Shown here piece by piece: positions 8,765 through 18,300 of a stretch of DNA of 64,000 nucleotides. The notes under the pieces were generated by a model. The model worked only from the letters and a program-made list of their open reading frames with translations, was not told where the DNA came from and searched no databases. The position numbers and the translations under genes were made by a program. Positions within the stretch are counted from its first letter, which is position 1. Every line of letters starts with the position of its first letter. The DNA comes from an uncultured Draconibacterium sp. (GTDB taxonomy: Bacteria > Bacteroidota > Bacteroidia > Bacteroidales > Prolixibacteraceae): the NCBI RefSeq assembly GCF_913063105.1, contig NZ_CAJXYQ010000020.1, positions 31,023-95,022 on the forward strand. The letters run 5' to 3'.

Positions 8765-9440
8765 CCTTGTATAGTACTTTTTTTAATATGCTTCCTTGTG
8801 GTTACTGGTACTTTGTTATACAATATTCTAATTTTAAAGCAACAACACACAAGAAAAACAAGCGTATAATTCTCATATACATTACCTTACACACATTTCT
8901 GTCCAAATATTAATGAAAGTAAAAATGTATTTCCAGTAGCAAAAACTGAAGAAAAAATAAAATTGTCTTAACGAGTAAAATCTATAAATTGAATAATTTA
9001 ATTCTACCAGATTGACCATATAATGCCACATCTAAGTGTTGTCTTTTCAATTTCTACTTCATCAAAATTTTTAACCGAAGCTTTAGCTATGCTTTGCAAA
9101 TTTTAATTGGTTCAAATTGAAAATACAAGAACATCCGATACGACATTTTACAATTAAATTGGCATTCGTTCTTGATGGAACTTTCCATGAGAATTTGGAG
9201 ATTCCTTTCACAACTTCAGTAATAAAGAAGACTTCTTTAAATTTGCTGGCTCCTCCCATAATTTAAAGTTGCATGCCAAACTTTAAAGCTTGGTGTGAAT
9301 TACTACCAAACGCCATTAAAACTGCACCAATCATTACCTGGCATTCAACATTTAAAGTACATAGATCCTTACATCGAAACAGGAACTTCCAGTGCTTAAC
9401 CCTAGCCAAACCCATTAATACAATCAAATTTGCAGGCTAC
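8765..9440. other. gene-poor AT-rich gap with short open stretches
   Basis: Nothing long is convincingly coding here. A 58-codon ORF on the minus strand (9083-9259, ATG start) and a 44-codon open stretch on the plus strand near 9270-9400 have fairly protein-like composition, but I recognise neither. They could be remnants of a decayed gene. No strong hairpin was seen. Confidence 0.4.
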
Positions 9441-10580
9441 TTATTTGTTTGGAATGGAGGAGATAAACTTACTAACCATCTTAATGATTGCCTTTTCATG
9501 TTTCCACGACTGATCGTTATGCTCCAACCAAAAGGGGTAGGAAGTAGTTACGATAACCATATCAAGCTCTTCAACAAGCACAATAAGTTGTCCACCATGT
9601 CCCCACGCAATACTAACATAATAATCGTTTGCCTTGGCAGTCCACCAATGATAACCGTATCCAATATCACGAAAATTGCCAATCCTTTTTACAAAGGCTT
9701 CATTTACAGAATAGGTTTGAAGCGAAGCTTTTACCCAGTCTGATGAGATGATCTGTTTCCCCTCCCACATACCATCGTTAAGATATAATAGTCCGAATTT
9801 AGCGGCATCGCGGGCACTAAGATGAAGATCGCCACATCCGTTATTGTGGCCTTCCGAATCCTGCCCCCAATCGCCTGGCTCAATTCCTAGCGGAGAGAAT
9901 AATTTTTCTTCTGCGAAAGCTTTCAAATTCATTCCGCACGACCGATCAACAATTATCCCCAACCAATTTGATGAAAGATTGCTGTAGTGAAACCTGGTTC
10001 CGGGATCATCAACCAAAGGAAAATGTTTAAGAAGAGGTGGATAATTACCTGATAAAAGACCATTCCAAAGAGCTTGGTCGTCCTCCTCTCTTGGGTATCC
10101 CGACCGCATTTCTAACAAATGTCGCAAGCTTATCTGCTCTTTCCTGACATCGATGATATTTTCGGATATTTCCGGAAAGAAATCCAAAACCTTTTGGTCA
10201 ACGCCAGAAAGGCAACCTTGCTCCAGAGCAATTCCTACCAAAGCCGAAGTAATACTCTTCGTTACTGACTGAAGTCGATCCTTCTGATCAATGACACCTT
10301 CGTTAAAATAATCTTCAGCTACTAAATATCCGTTCTTAATCACAAGCAAACTATAAAGGGTGTTTAACTCAGTCGCATTAACATACATTTTCGCCACAAG
10401 ATTAGAATCCAGCCCTTGTTCGACAGGTGTTGATACCGGCCAGTCAGCTCTGTCCAATGGCTTATAGTCGATTGAATTTATATCAGCTGATGAAGAACTA
10501 CACGCTACTAAAGTGGTTAGAATAAAAAATGCAGAAGTGATCTCGATGAAGAATAAGTAAACAATCTTTGAAGTCTTCAT
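9441..10580 (-). CDS. serine hydrolase lipoprotein, class C beta-lactamase fold
   Basis: A 379-aa lipoprotein of the beta-lactamase/penicillin-binding-protein-like serine hydrolase family. The ATG at 10580 starts a signal peptide ending in the lipobox LVACS. The catalytic SxxK tetrad is SVTK within LQSVTKSITSALVG, the second motif is the YSN in FHYSNLSSNWLG, and the third is HGG in WGHGGQLIVL near the C-terminus. The family includes esterases, amidases and D-amino-acid peptidases; true cephalosporinase activity should not be assumed. It is a single-gene unit with a TATGTTTG element upstream. No resistance context is present. Confidence 0.88.
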   Translation of the reverse strand: MKTSKIVYLFFIEITSAFFILTTLVACSSSSADINSIDYKPLDRADWPVSTPVEQGLDSNLVAKMYVNATELNTLYSLLVIKNGYLVAEDYFNEGVIDQKDRLQSVTKSITSALVGIALEQGCLSGVDQKVLDFFPEISENIIDVRKEQISLRHLLEMRSGYPREEDDQALWNGLLSGNYPPLLKHFPLVDDPGTRFHYSNLSSNWLGIIVDRSCGMNLKAFAEEKLFSPLGIEPGDWGQDSEGHNNGCGDLHLSARDAAKFGLLYLNDGMWEGKQIISSDWVKASLQTYSVNEAFVKRIGNFRDIGYGYHWWTAKANDYYVSIAWGHGGQLIVLVEELDMVIVTTSYPFWLEHNDQSWKHEKAIIKMVSKFISSIPNK

Positions 10581-10643
10581 AATGAGTCTTTTATTATGAT
10601 TTCCGTTAAACGAATAAAAAGCAAGCATTTAACTTTAGGCTGC

Positions 10644-10651
10644 CAAACATA
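10644..10651 (-). promoter_or_regulatory. candidate -7 element of the serine hydrolase gene
   Basis: TATGTTTG on the minus strand fits TAnnTTTG and lies about 64 bases upstream of the start codon. I see no good upstream TTTG at the expected spacing, so the call is weak. Confidence 0.3.
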
Positions 10652-10874
10652 CAATTCAAATACAATTGCAGCAGAACAACAAATTTAAGGCATACTACAT
10701 AAAAAATCAAAAATCTTCAATTAATAAAACAGGCTCAGCTGTAATGCCTTTAAATTAATCTATCAGCATTGCGAATGCCTTCTACAATAAATATTTGAGC
10801 TAAAAGCTATCTGAATGAGTATGTTGTGTTTCCATCATTCTGCTGCTTCGGGGATTAGACAGGCTGCATAAAAC

Positions 10875-10900
10875 AAAAAAGAGCTGAAAATCAGGTCTCT
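10875..10900 (-). terminator. terminator after the tRNA-Asn pair
   Basis: On the minus strand a CTGA/TCAG stem extended by an imperfect AGAG/CTCT pairing is followed by six T. It lies 27 bases beyond the 3' end of the second tRNA. Confidence 0.6.
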
Positions 10901-10926
10901 GCAACCTTAACTTTCAACTCTTAATG

Positions 10927-11000
10927 CTCCCCAGGTTGGACTTGAACCAACGACCTACGGATTAACAGTCCGCCGCTCTAACCAACTGAGCTACTGGGGA
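10927..11000 (-). tRNA. tRNA-Asn (GUU), second copy
   Basis: A 74-base cloverleaf can be read on the minus strand: acceptor arm TCCCCAG/CTGGGGA with discriminator G, D-arm with AGCTCAGTTGGTTAGAGC, anticodon loop CTGTTAA giving GUU, and T-arm GGTTCAAGTCC. CCA is not encoded. It is identical to the copy 67 bases upstream and shares its transcript. Confidence 0.95.
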
Positions 11001-11067
11001 AAATAATTCCCGTAAATAAAGATAAAAAATAAAGCGCTACATGATTGTTCACATAACGCCTCTTGGG

Positions 11068-11141
11068 CTCCCCAGGTTGGACTTGAACCAACGACCTACG
11101 GATTAACAGTCCGCCGCTCTAACCAACTGAGCTACTGGGGA
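11068..11141 (-). tRNA. tRNA-Asn (GUU), first copy
   Basis: Same 74-base sequence as the copy at 10927-11000, with the same 7-bp acceptor stem, anticodon GUU and G discriminator; CCA is not encoded. It is the promoter-proximal member of a tandem pair. Confidence 0.95.
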
Positions 11142-11197
11142 AGGTTTTTTTATTCCCTTCTTTTATTTTTAGAGAACGTTGCTTTTGAAAAGCGATG

Positions 11198-11227
11198 CAA
11201 AAGTAACAGCTTTTCGTGAAACTCAAA
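11198..11227 (-). promoter_or_regulatory. promoter of the tRNA-Asn pair
   Basis: On the minus strand TTTG (11224-11227) and TACTTTTG (11198-11205) are separated by 18 bases, a near-consensus Bacteroidota promoter. Transcription would start near 11192, about 50 bases before the first tRNA. Confidence 0.7.
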
Positions 11228-11350
11228 ACATTTTTCAAAAAAAATATAAGCTTCATCAATCAATTATCCCTACTACATCTCAAAACCAATTCAATTTAAT
11301 ATTGTTATACTCTTAATTACTCAACAGAATTACATTTAAATTCATACAAA

Positions 11351-11833
11351 ATGAAAAAAATTACAAAACTTTTATCAGCATCCCTTGTACTTGGCTTCCT
11401 TATTGTCTCAAGCTTTCAGGCAAAAGCCCATTGCGAAATCCCATGTGGAATTTACGGCGACTCTGTTCGCATAGCTTTGTTATACGAACACATTGAAACA
11501 ATTGAAAAGTCGATGAACCAGATTAACGAACTTTCAAAAGCAGAAAACCCGGATTACAACCAGCTGGTGCGATGGGTTATGAACAAAGAAGAACACGCAA
11601 AAAAAATGCAAGACATTGTTAGTCAATATTTTCTTCACCAACGAGTTAAGCCAACCCTGGCAAGCGACGACGAAGCCTATCGGAAGTACACCAAACAACT
11701 TGAATTACTGCACCATATACTGGTGTTTGCCATGAAGAGCAAACAAAGTACCGATGTGGCTATTACCGAAACACTGCGCGAAAAAGTACATCTGTTCGAA
11801 CATGCCTACTTTGGCGACAACCACAAGCATTAG
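11351..11833 (+). CDS. sodN: nickel superoxide dismutase with Sec signal peptide
   Basis: Disproportionates superoxide to oxygen and hydrogen peroxide with a nickel centre. Residues 1-26 are a classical signal peptide ending AKA. Cleavage there exposes HCEIPCGIY, the Ni-hook motif of the family (consensus HCxxPCGxY), with His1, Cys2, Cys6 and Tyr9 in place. The remaining ~125 residues are helical, as expected for the four-helix bundle; the mature protein is about 134 aa against about 117 in Streptomyces. Classical Ni-SODs are cytoplasmic and are trimmed by a dedicated protease; no such gene is adjacent here, so signal peptidase may do the job and place the enzyme in the periplasm. It is a single-gene unit with its own terminator. 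Confidence 0.9.
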   Translation: MKKITKLLSASLVLGFLIVSSFQAKAHCEIPCGIYGDSVRIALLYEHIETIEKSMNQINELSKAENPDYNQLVRWVMNKEEHAKKMQDIVSQYFLHQRVKPTLASDDEAYRKYTKQLELLHHILVFAMKSKQSTDVAITETLREKVHLFEHAYFGDNHKH

Positions 11834-11852
11834 AACTTAAAGTATTACCGGA

Positions 11853-11880
11853 AAGGGCCTTACTACAAGGTCCTTTTTTT
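11853..11880 (+). terminator. intrinsic terminator of the Ni-SOD gene
   Basis: AAGGGCC (11853-11859) pairs with GGTCCTT (11869-11875), one G-U pair, across a 9-base loop and runs into seven T, 20 bases after the stop codon. Confidence 0.8.
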
Positions 11881-12001
11881 ATGCTGTTTTTTGCTTCAAA
11901 AAACCACGACCAACCGCAATTAACAGGCAACTGTCAACTGTTTCATTTATTCGGGCAATGTAAAACGTTTTTAATCGTTATTTTAGCTTAAAATATTATT
12001 T

Positions 12002-13429
12002 ATGATCCCAAAAATTTCAATCATAGCAGCAGCAGCTGAAAACATTTCGTCAGCCTGCATAACTGCAACGGTAAATAATGCAGAGGCCCTTGCCCTATCG
12101 GAACCAGAGAAGGCTTTTCTGGAGCAAAAATTTGAAAAAGAAGATATCTGCAGTATCAACAGGTATCCGCATTTTATCTTTTTTGGAAAAATTAAAAGCG
12201 AAAAACTACCGTATCAAAAATCAGAAATGGCAAGGGTAGCAGGCAATACCCTTTTCGACACGTTGAAAAATACCGGAGAAAAGACGGTTCAGCTTTTTAA
12301 TTTCAGCGAACCTAATTTACTCCTTCCTTTTTTAGAAGGCCTCCTGTTGGCTTCGTATCGTTTTGATAAATATAAGAAAGAGAAAGATGATTTTTTAATT
12401 CATGAAATAAGAATTTGCGACACACAGATTACCGAAAAACAAATTACCGAGCTTGCAAACACCACAAAGGCCGTTTTTGTTGCACGTAGTCTGGTAAACG
12501 AACCTCTGTCGTATTTAACCGCACCAAAATTCTCCGAAGAAATTGAAAAACTGAGCAGCGAAGCAAGTTTTACGCTTGAAGTATTTAACAAGAAAAAGAT
12601 TGAAGCCCTAAAAATGGGGGGTTTGCTTGCGGTTAACAAAGGTAGTATCGACCCGCCAACGTTTAACATTCTTGAGTGGAAACCAGAAAATACAACAAGC
12701 AGCCAAACCATCGTTCTGGTTGGAAAAGGCATTGTTTACGACACCGGCGGTTTAAGCCTGAAACCCACACCTAATTCGATGGATTATATGAAAGCAGACA
12801 TGGGTGGAGCTGCAGCAGTGGTGTCGGCTATTTATGCCGCTGCGTTAAACAAACTACCAATTCATATTGTAGGATTGGTGCCGGCAACCGACAATCGACC
12901 CGATGGCAACGCTTACGTGCCCGGAGACATTATTACTATGTTTGACGGAACTACCGTTGAAATTAAAAATACAGATGCAGAAGGCCGGCTCATTCTTGCG
13001 GATGCATTGAGTTACGCAAAAAAATACAACCCGCAGCTGGTAATTGATTGCGCAACATTAACCGGAGCGGCCGATATAGTTGCCGGACCCCACGCAGCCG
13101 TTGTTATGGGAAATTCGGAACAACACCTTAGCGCATTAAAAGAAGCGGGACTAAAAACTTTCGAGCGCCTTATCGAGGTGCCCCTTTGGGAAGAATATGC
13201 TGCTCCGTTAAAATCGCCAATTGCCGATTTAAACAACCTTGGCACCCGCGAAGGACAATCTACAATAGCCGGGAAATTTTTGGAACACTTTACCAGCTAC
13301 AACTGGATACATGTGGACATGGCCGGTACAGCATTCCGAAAAGAAAAAGATGCCTATCGCCCTTCGGGTGGAACAGGTTATGGCACCAGACTTTTATACA
13401 ATTACCTTAAAACGCTCACTATCCAGTAA
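12002..13429 (+). CDS. leucyl aminopeptidase, M17 family
   Basis: A 475-aa cytoplasmic metallo-exopeptidase that removes N-terminal residues such as leucine from peptides. The C-terminal catalytic domain carries all M17 signatures: VGKGIVYDTGGLSLKPT with the metal-binding Lys and Asp, KADMGGAAAV, and NTDAEGRLILADAL with the two-metal ligands and catalytic Arg. The last 30 residues contain WIHVDMAGTA, also conserved. The N-terminal ~150 residues are the divergent macro-like domain. It starts at an ATG 168 bases after the Ni-SOD stop and is not coupled to it. The symbol pepA is often used but I leave it open because several M17 paralogues occur in the phylum. Confidence 0.95.
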   Translation: MIPKISIIAAAAENISSACITATVNNAEALALSEPEKAFLEQKFEKEDICSINRYPHFIFFGKIKSEKLPYQKSEMARVAGNTLFDTLKNTGEKTVQLFNFSEPNLLLPFLEGLLLASYRFDKYKKEKDDFLIHEIRICDTQITEKQITELANTTKAVFVARSLVNEPLSYLTAPKFSEEIEKLSSEASFTLEVFNKKKIEALKMGGLLAVNKGSIDPPTFNILEWKPENTTSSQTIVLVGKGIVYDTGGLSLKPTPNSMDYMKADMGGAAAVVSAIYAAALNKLPIHIVGLVPATDNRPDGNAYVPGDIITMFDGTTVEIKNTDAEGRLILADALSYAKKYNPQLVIDCATLTGAADIVAGPHAAVVMGNSEQHLSALKEAGLKTFERLIEVPLWEEYAAPLKSPIADLNNLGTREGQSTIAGKFLEHFTSYNWIHVDMAGTAFRKEKDAYRPSGGTGYGTRLLYNYLKTLTIQ

Positions 13430-13470
13430 TTTTAAACAAACAACTACATCGGTGTAGAAACAAGAGCATG

Positions 13471-13498
13471 CTTGTTTCAATTAAATAAATTAACTTTG
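13471..13498 (+). promoter_or_regulatory. candidate promoter of pdxA-ruvA-sprA
   Basis: TAACTTTG at 13491-13498 fits TAnnTTTG exactly and lies 40 bases before the pdxA ATG. A CTTG at 13471 could serve as the upstream element, though the 16-base spacing is short. Confidence 0.4.
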
Positions 13499-13538
13499 CA
13501 GCGCTTAAAAAAGAGCAAATTATTTGAAACAAAATACA

Positions 13539-14645
13539 ATGGCAAAACAAGATACAATACGAATAGGAATAACTCACGGCGACATTAACGGCATTGGATA
13601 CGAAGTAATTTTAAAAACACTTTCTGATCCGCGTATTTTTGAAATGTGTACACCTGTTGTTTATGGCTCGCCTAAAGTTGCAGCCTATCATCGTAAGGCG
13701 TTAGATATTAACGACGTTAGCTTTAACCATGTTAGAAACACCAAAGAGTTATTGCACAAAAAAGCAAACATTATAAATTGTGTTGATGAAAATATCCGTG
13801 TAGAATTGGGAAAATCAACACCTGAAGCAGGAACTTCGTCGTTTAATGCACTCGACCGGGCTACAAGCGACCTTCAGAAAGGATATATCGATGCATTGAT
13901 TACTGCCCCGATAAACAAAGACAATATTCAAAGCGAAGAGTTCAATTTTCCGGGACATACTGAATTCCTGGCACAAAGTTTCGACACCAGGGACTATGCC
14001 ATGTTAATGGTTAGCGAAACCATGAAAATTGGAGTGGTTACAACACACATACCAATATCCAGGGTGGCTGAAAGCTTAAACAAGGAAACGATACTTTCTA
14101 AAATCAGAATAATTTCGAAATCACTTCAACAGGATTTTGCCATTACCAAACCCCGCATTGCCGTTTTTGGTTTAAACCCACATGCCGGCGATAACGGACT
14201 TATTGGTAAAGAAGACAAGGAAATTATTCTTCCGGCAATTATTCAGGCAAAAAAAGAAGGCATTATGGCATTGGGACCATACCCTGCTGATGGTTTTTTT
14301 GGTTCAGAGGACTACCGGAAATTTGATGCAATACTGGCCATGTACCACGATCAGGGATTAATTCCGTTTAAACTGGCCTCGTTTGAGCGCGGTGTTAACT
14401 ACACGGCAGGATTACCGGTAATACGTACATCGCCCGCACATGGAACAGCATATTCAATCGCCGGAGAAGGCAAAGCATCGCCCGAATCGTTCCGCCAGGC
14501 TTTGTACCTTGCCATCGACATTCATAAAAACCGTAGCATTTACCAGGAAATAAGTAAAAACCCATTACGAAAATACGACATCAATCCAAACCAGGTTGAT
14601 GAGAGTGTTGACATTGAAGCTTCAGAGGAAGAAGAGACTTTATAA
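13539..14645 (+). CDS. pdxA: 4-hydroxythreonine-4-phosphate dehydrogenase
   Basis: Oxidises 4-phosphohydroxy-L-threonine in the DXP-dependent route to pyridoxal phosphate. The family motifs are present: GDINGIGYEV near the N-terminus, TAPINKD, the metal-binding histidines in PGHTEFLA, MYHDQGLIPFK and TSPAHGTAY. The 368-aa length from the ATG at 13539 is slightly long because of an acidic tail (EASEEEETL); the in-frame TTG at 13524 is not needed. The gene is followed by ruvA after 10 bases, so the two are probably co-transcribed; the pairing reflects conserved neighbourhood rather than pathway. Confidence 0.96.
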   Translation: MAKQDTIRIGITHGDINGIGYEVILKTLSDPRIFEMCTPVVYGSPKVAAYHRKALDINDVSFNHVRNTKELLHKKANIINCVDENIRVELGKSTPEAGTSSFNALDRATSDLQKGYIDALITAPINKDNIQSEEFNFPGHTEFLAQSFDTRDYAMLMVSETMKIGVVTTHIPISRVAESLNKETILSKIRIISKSLQQDFAITKPRIAVFGLNPHAGDNGLIGKEDKEIILPAIIQAKKEGIMALGPYPADGFFGSEDYRKFDAILAMYHDQGLIPFKLASFERGVNYTAGLPVIRTSPAHGTAYSIAGEGKASPESFRQALYLAIDIHKNRSIYQEISKNPLRKYDINPNQVDESVDIEASEEEETL

Positions 14646-14655
14646 GCCCCTTGTT

Positions 14656-15237
14656 ATGTACGAATTTATAAAAGGTAATATTGTTGAAATAAGTGCTGCA
14701 AATGTGGTGATTGAAGCCGGAGGAGTTGGCTATTTTGTAAATATTTCGCTCAACTCTTACAGCGTGCTCAATGGTAAAAAAGACGCAAAATTATTTCTGC
14801 ACCAGATTGTGCGCGAAGATGCACACACCTTATATGGTTTTGCCAACACCAGCGAGCGCGAGCTTTTCCGTAACCTGATATCGGTAAACGGGGTAGGCGC
14901 CAGCACTGCAATTATGATGCTTTCGTCGCTTAGCCCCGATGAATTAAGAGCAGCTGTAACCACTGAAAATGTGGCAGTTTTAAAGGCCGTAAAAGGAATT
15001 GGTGCAAAAACAGCTCAGCGTATTATTATCGACTTAAAAGATAAACTCGGAAAAATACCCGAATCAGGTCAAATTTTATCCGTAGCAGACAATACTATCC
15101 GAAATGAATCGTTATCAGCATTAGTTATGCTTGGCTTTGTTAAGAAAGATGCTGAAAAGATAGTATCGAAGATACTTCAGGAGCAACCTGAAGCCACAGT
15201 GGAGAGCGTGATAAAACAAGCATTAAAAAGGTTGTAA
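14656..15237 (+). CDS. ruvA: Holliday junction branch migration protein RuvA
   Basis: A 193-aa DNA-binding protein that forms tetramers on Holliday junctions and loads the RuvB motor. The N-terminal OB-fold domain starts MYEFIKGNIVEI; domain II contains two helix-hairpin-helix motifs, ISVNGVGAST near residue 75 and VKGIGAKTAQRI near residue 110; the C-terminal domain III (residues ~145-193) binds RuvB and has the usual LVMLGFVKKDAEKIV. The ATG at 14656 matches the family start; an upstream in-frame ATG at 14596 would overlap pdxA. sprA follows after 73 bases, a neighbourhood widely seen in Bacteroidota. Confidence 0.97.
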   Translation: MYEFIKGNIVEISAANVVIEAGGVGYFVNISLNSYSVLNGKKDAKLFLHQIVREDAHTLYGFANTSERELFRNLISVNGVGASTAIMMLSSLSPDELRAAVTTENVAVLKAVKGIGAKTAQRIIIDLKDKLGKIPESGQILSVADNTIRNESLSALVMLGFVKKDAEKIVSKILQEQPEATVESVIKQALKRL

Positions 15238-15310
15238 AATGAAAAAATAAAGGAAAGAGTAAGGAAGTATTCTTTCTTTAAAAACCTTTTGAAGAAGTAA
15301 TTTAAGAGCA

Positions 15311-18300
15311 ATGACACTAAGCCGAAGTTTACCAAAAATATTCTTCAATTTTATTCTATTTTTCACCCTGGCGTTTCCTTTTACAGGAATAGCGCAGGAA
15401 GTGCCCGAAATAGATACCACCGGGCCGCTGCCCTACCCGTTTCAAGATCAGCCGGCTTTTGGTTACACCATGCAGGATTCGTCGAAATTATACCTGAACA
15501 AACCCAGTAATATTCAATACGAAATTGAATACGACCCCGTGTTGGGCCAATATGTTTTTTACGAAAAAGTGGGTTCGTTAAACTATCGCTTGCCACAAAG
15601 TATGTCGCTCGACGATTATATGGAATACGATTTTGACAAATCAATTCGCGACTACTGGCGATCGCGTACCCAACAGGAATCGATAGATGCGCGCGGTGGC
15701 CTCTTACCAAAACTTACCATTGGCAGCGAGGCATTTAACCGTATTTTTGGTGGAAACACCATAAACATTCAACCACAAGGCTATGTTGAAGTTAGCTTTG
15801 GCTACCAGGTAAACAAAACCGACAACCCATCAATACCGGAGCGCTTACGAAAAGTACCTACCTTCGATTTTGATGAAAAAATACAAATGAATGTTACCGG
15901 CCAAATCGGTACAAAAATGAACATGCGGGTAAACTACAATACCGAGGCAACTTTTGATTACGAAAACAAAATGAACCTGGAGTATACCGGCGATGAAGAT
16001 GAAATTTTAAAACGTATTGAAGCCGGAAACGTTTCGCTTCCGCTGAATGGTTCCTTAATAACCGGTGCATCAAACCTGTTTGGCGTAAAGGCCGAAATGC
16101 AGTTTGGAAAGCTTACGCTAACAACACTTTTCTCTCAACACCGTGGCGAATCAAAAACGGTAGAAACCGAAGGCGGAGCACAGGTAGCCACTTTTGATAT
16201 TTCGGCAGCCAATTACGATGCTAACCGCCACTTCTTTCTCTCGCAATATTTTCGCGACCATTACAACGAATGGCTTAAAAGCACCGCCGTTCCACGTTCT
16301 CCCATCACCATTAACAAGGTTGAGGTTTGGGTTACCAACAAATCCAATGATTTTGATGATTCAAGAAATATTCTTGCTTTTCAGGATTTAGCCGAGCACG
16401 ACCCACACATTTACAACAATATCCCTGAATTTCAGGCAACTCCCGGGCTGCCATACCCTGCCAATCAGTTTCCGACTAACGGCGCCAACGGCTTGTACGA
16501 GCAAATGAGTACCACCTACAGCGCGGTTCGTCAGGTAGAAAATATAACCAGCGTAATGGCGCAGTTTGGAACCGACTTTGTTGGCGGAACAGATTTTGAA
16601 AAAATTGAGCAAGCCCGAAAACTTAACGAATCAGAATACACTGTAAACAAACAACTCGGTTATATCTCGCTAAACAGCTCGTTAAACACCGACGAAGTAT
16701 TGGCGATAGCCTACAATTTTACCTACAACGACCAAACGTATCAAGTAGGTGAATTCTCGACAGATGGTATTGATGCCCCGAAAACCCTGTTTATGAAAAT
16801 GCTGAAAGGAACCAACCTTTCGCCGGGCCGCCCCACCTGGGACCTGATGATGAAAAACATTTATAACCTGAATGCCTATCAGTTAACCAGCGACGATTTT
16901 GAACTTAATGTTGTGTACCAAAACGACTCTACCGGTACCTACATCAACTATTTACCCGATTCGCGTATTGAAGGTCATATCCTGCTTGAGGTTATGCGGC
17001 TCGACATGCTAAACTCTCAGCTCGATCCAACTAAAGACGGGGTGTTCGATTATGTTGAAGGCATTACCGTAAATTCAAACTCTGGGCGCATAATATTCCC
17101 GGTTGTAGAGCCATTTGGCAGCCACCTAGCAGACTCTATTCAGGATCCGAATTATATCGAAAAATTTGTATTTCAATCCTTATACGACTCTACACAAGTT
17201 AAAGCCGAACAAGATGCCGAGCACAACAAATTCAGGTTAACAGGTAGTTACAAAGGCTCCTCCAGTTCCGATATTGCATTGGGGGCACTAAACCTTACAC
17301 AAGGTTCGGTAACGGTAACCGCTGGCGGACAAGTGCTTACCGAAAACGTTGATTACACCGTAGATTATACGTTGGGGCGTGTAAAAATTATCAACCAGGC
17401 CCTGCTCGAAGCCGGAACTCCTATACAGGTTTCTACTGAAAGCGAAGACCTGTTTACCATGCAGCGAAAAACCCTGATGGGTACCCACGCCAACTATGCA
17501 TTTTCAGATAATTTTAACATTGGTGCCACCATGTTGTGGATGAACGAACGCCCTTTAACAGAAAAAGTGGATTACGGTCAGGACCCTATTTCGAACCTCA
17601 TGTACGGATTGGATGCCCGCTACAATACCGAAGCACCATTTATTACCAAAGCCCTTGATGCACTGCCATTTTACAGTACAACAGCAGCCTCGGCAATTGA
17701 TGTTGAAGCCGAGTTTGCCCAGTTGGTGCCGGGAAGCTCAAAAGCCATTGATGGTGCGGTATATGTTGACGACTTTGAATCCACAAAAACGGCCATCGAT
17801 ATGCGTACGCGCTCATCGTGGATGCTGGCAAGTACACCACAATTCCAAAACGATTTATTTCCTGAGGCCAACTTAAACAATTCGCTGGATTACGGCGTAA
17901 ACCGTGCAAAACTGGCCTGGTATAATATCGATCCTTTATTCCTGAGAAATAATTCGCTCACTCCTGATCATATTAAGAACGACCGGGACATGCAATCGAA
18001 CCACTTTGTGCGCGAGGTATTTGAGCAGGAAATATTCCCCGAGCGGGAGTTTACAACCGGCGAACCAACAAATATTGCGGTGCTCGACCTCGCCTTCTAC
18101 CCATCAGAGCGTGGACCGTATAACTTCGATGCCGGAAACTCAAGTTACTCTGCCGGTGTAAATTCCGATGGTAGCCTACGCGCACCTGAAACGCGCTGGG
18201 GAGGAATTATGCGCGAAATTCAGACCAGCGACTTTGAAAATGCCAACATCGAATACATCGAATTTTGGATGATGGACCCCTTTGTTAACGACACCATGGG

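Noticed and set aside
9273..9743. A plus-strand 156-codon open frame
   Set aside because: Most of it runs antisense to the serine hydrolase, whose catalytic motifs are clear. The composition follows the opposite strand's codons.
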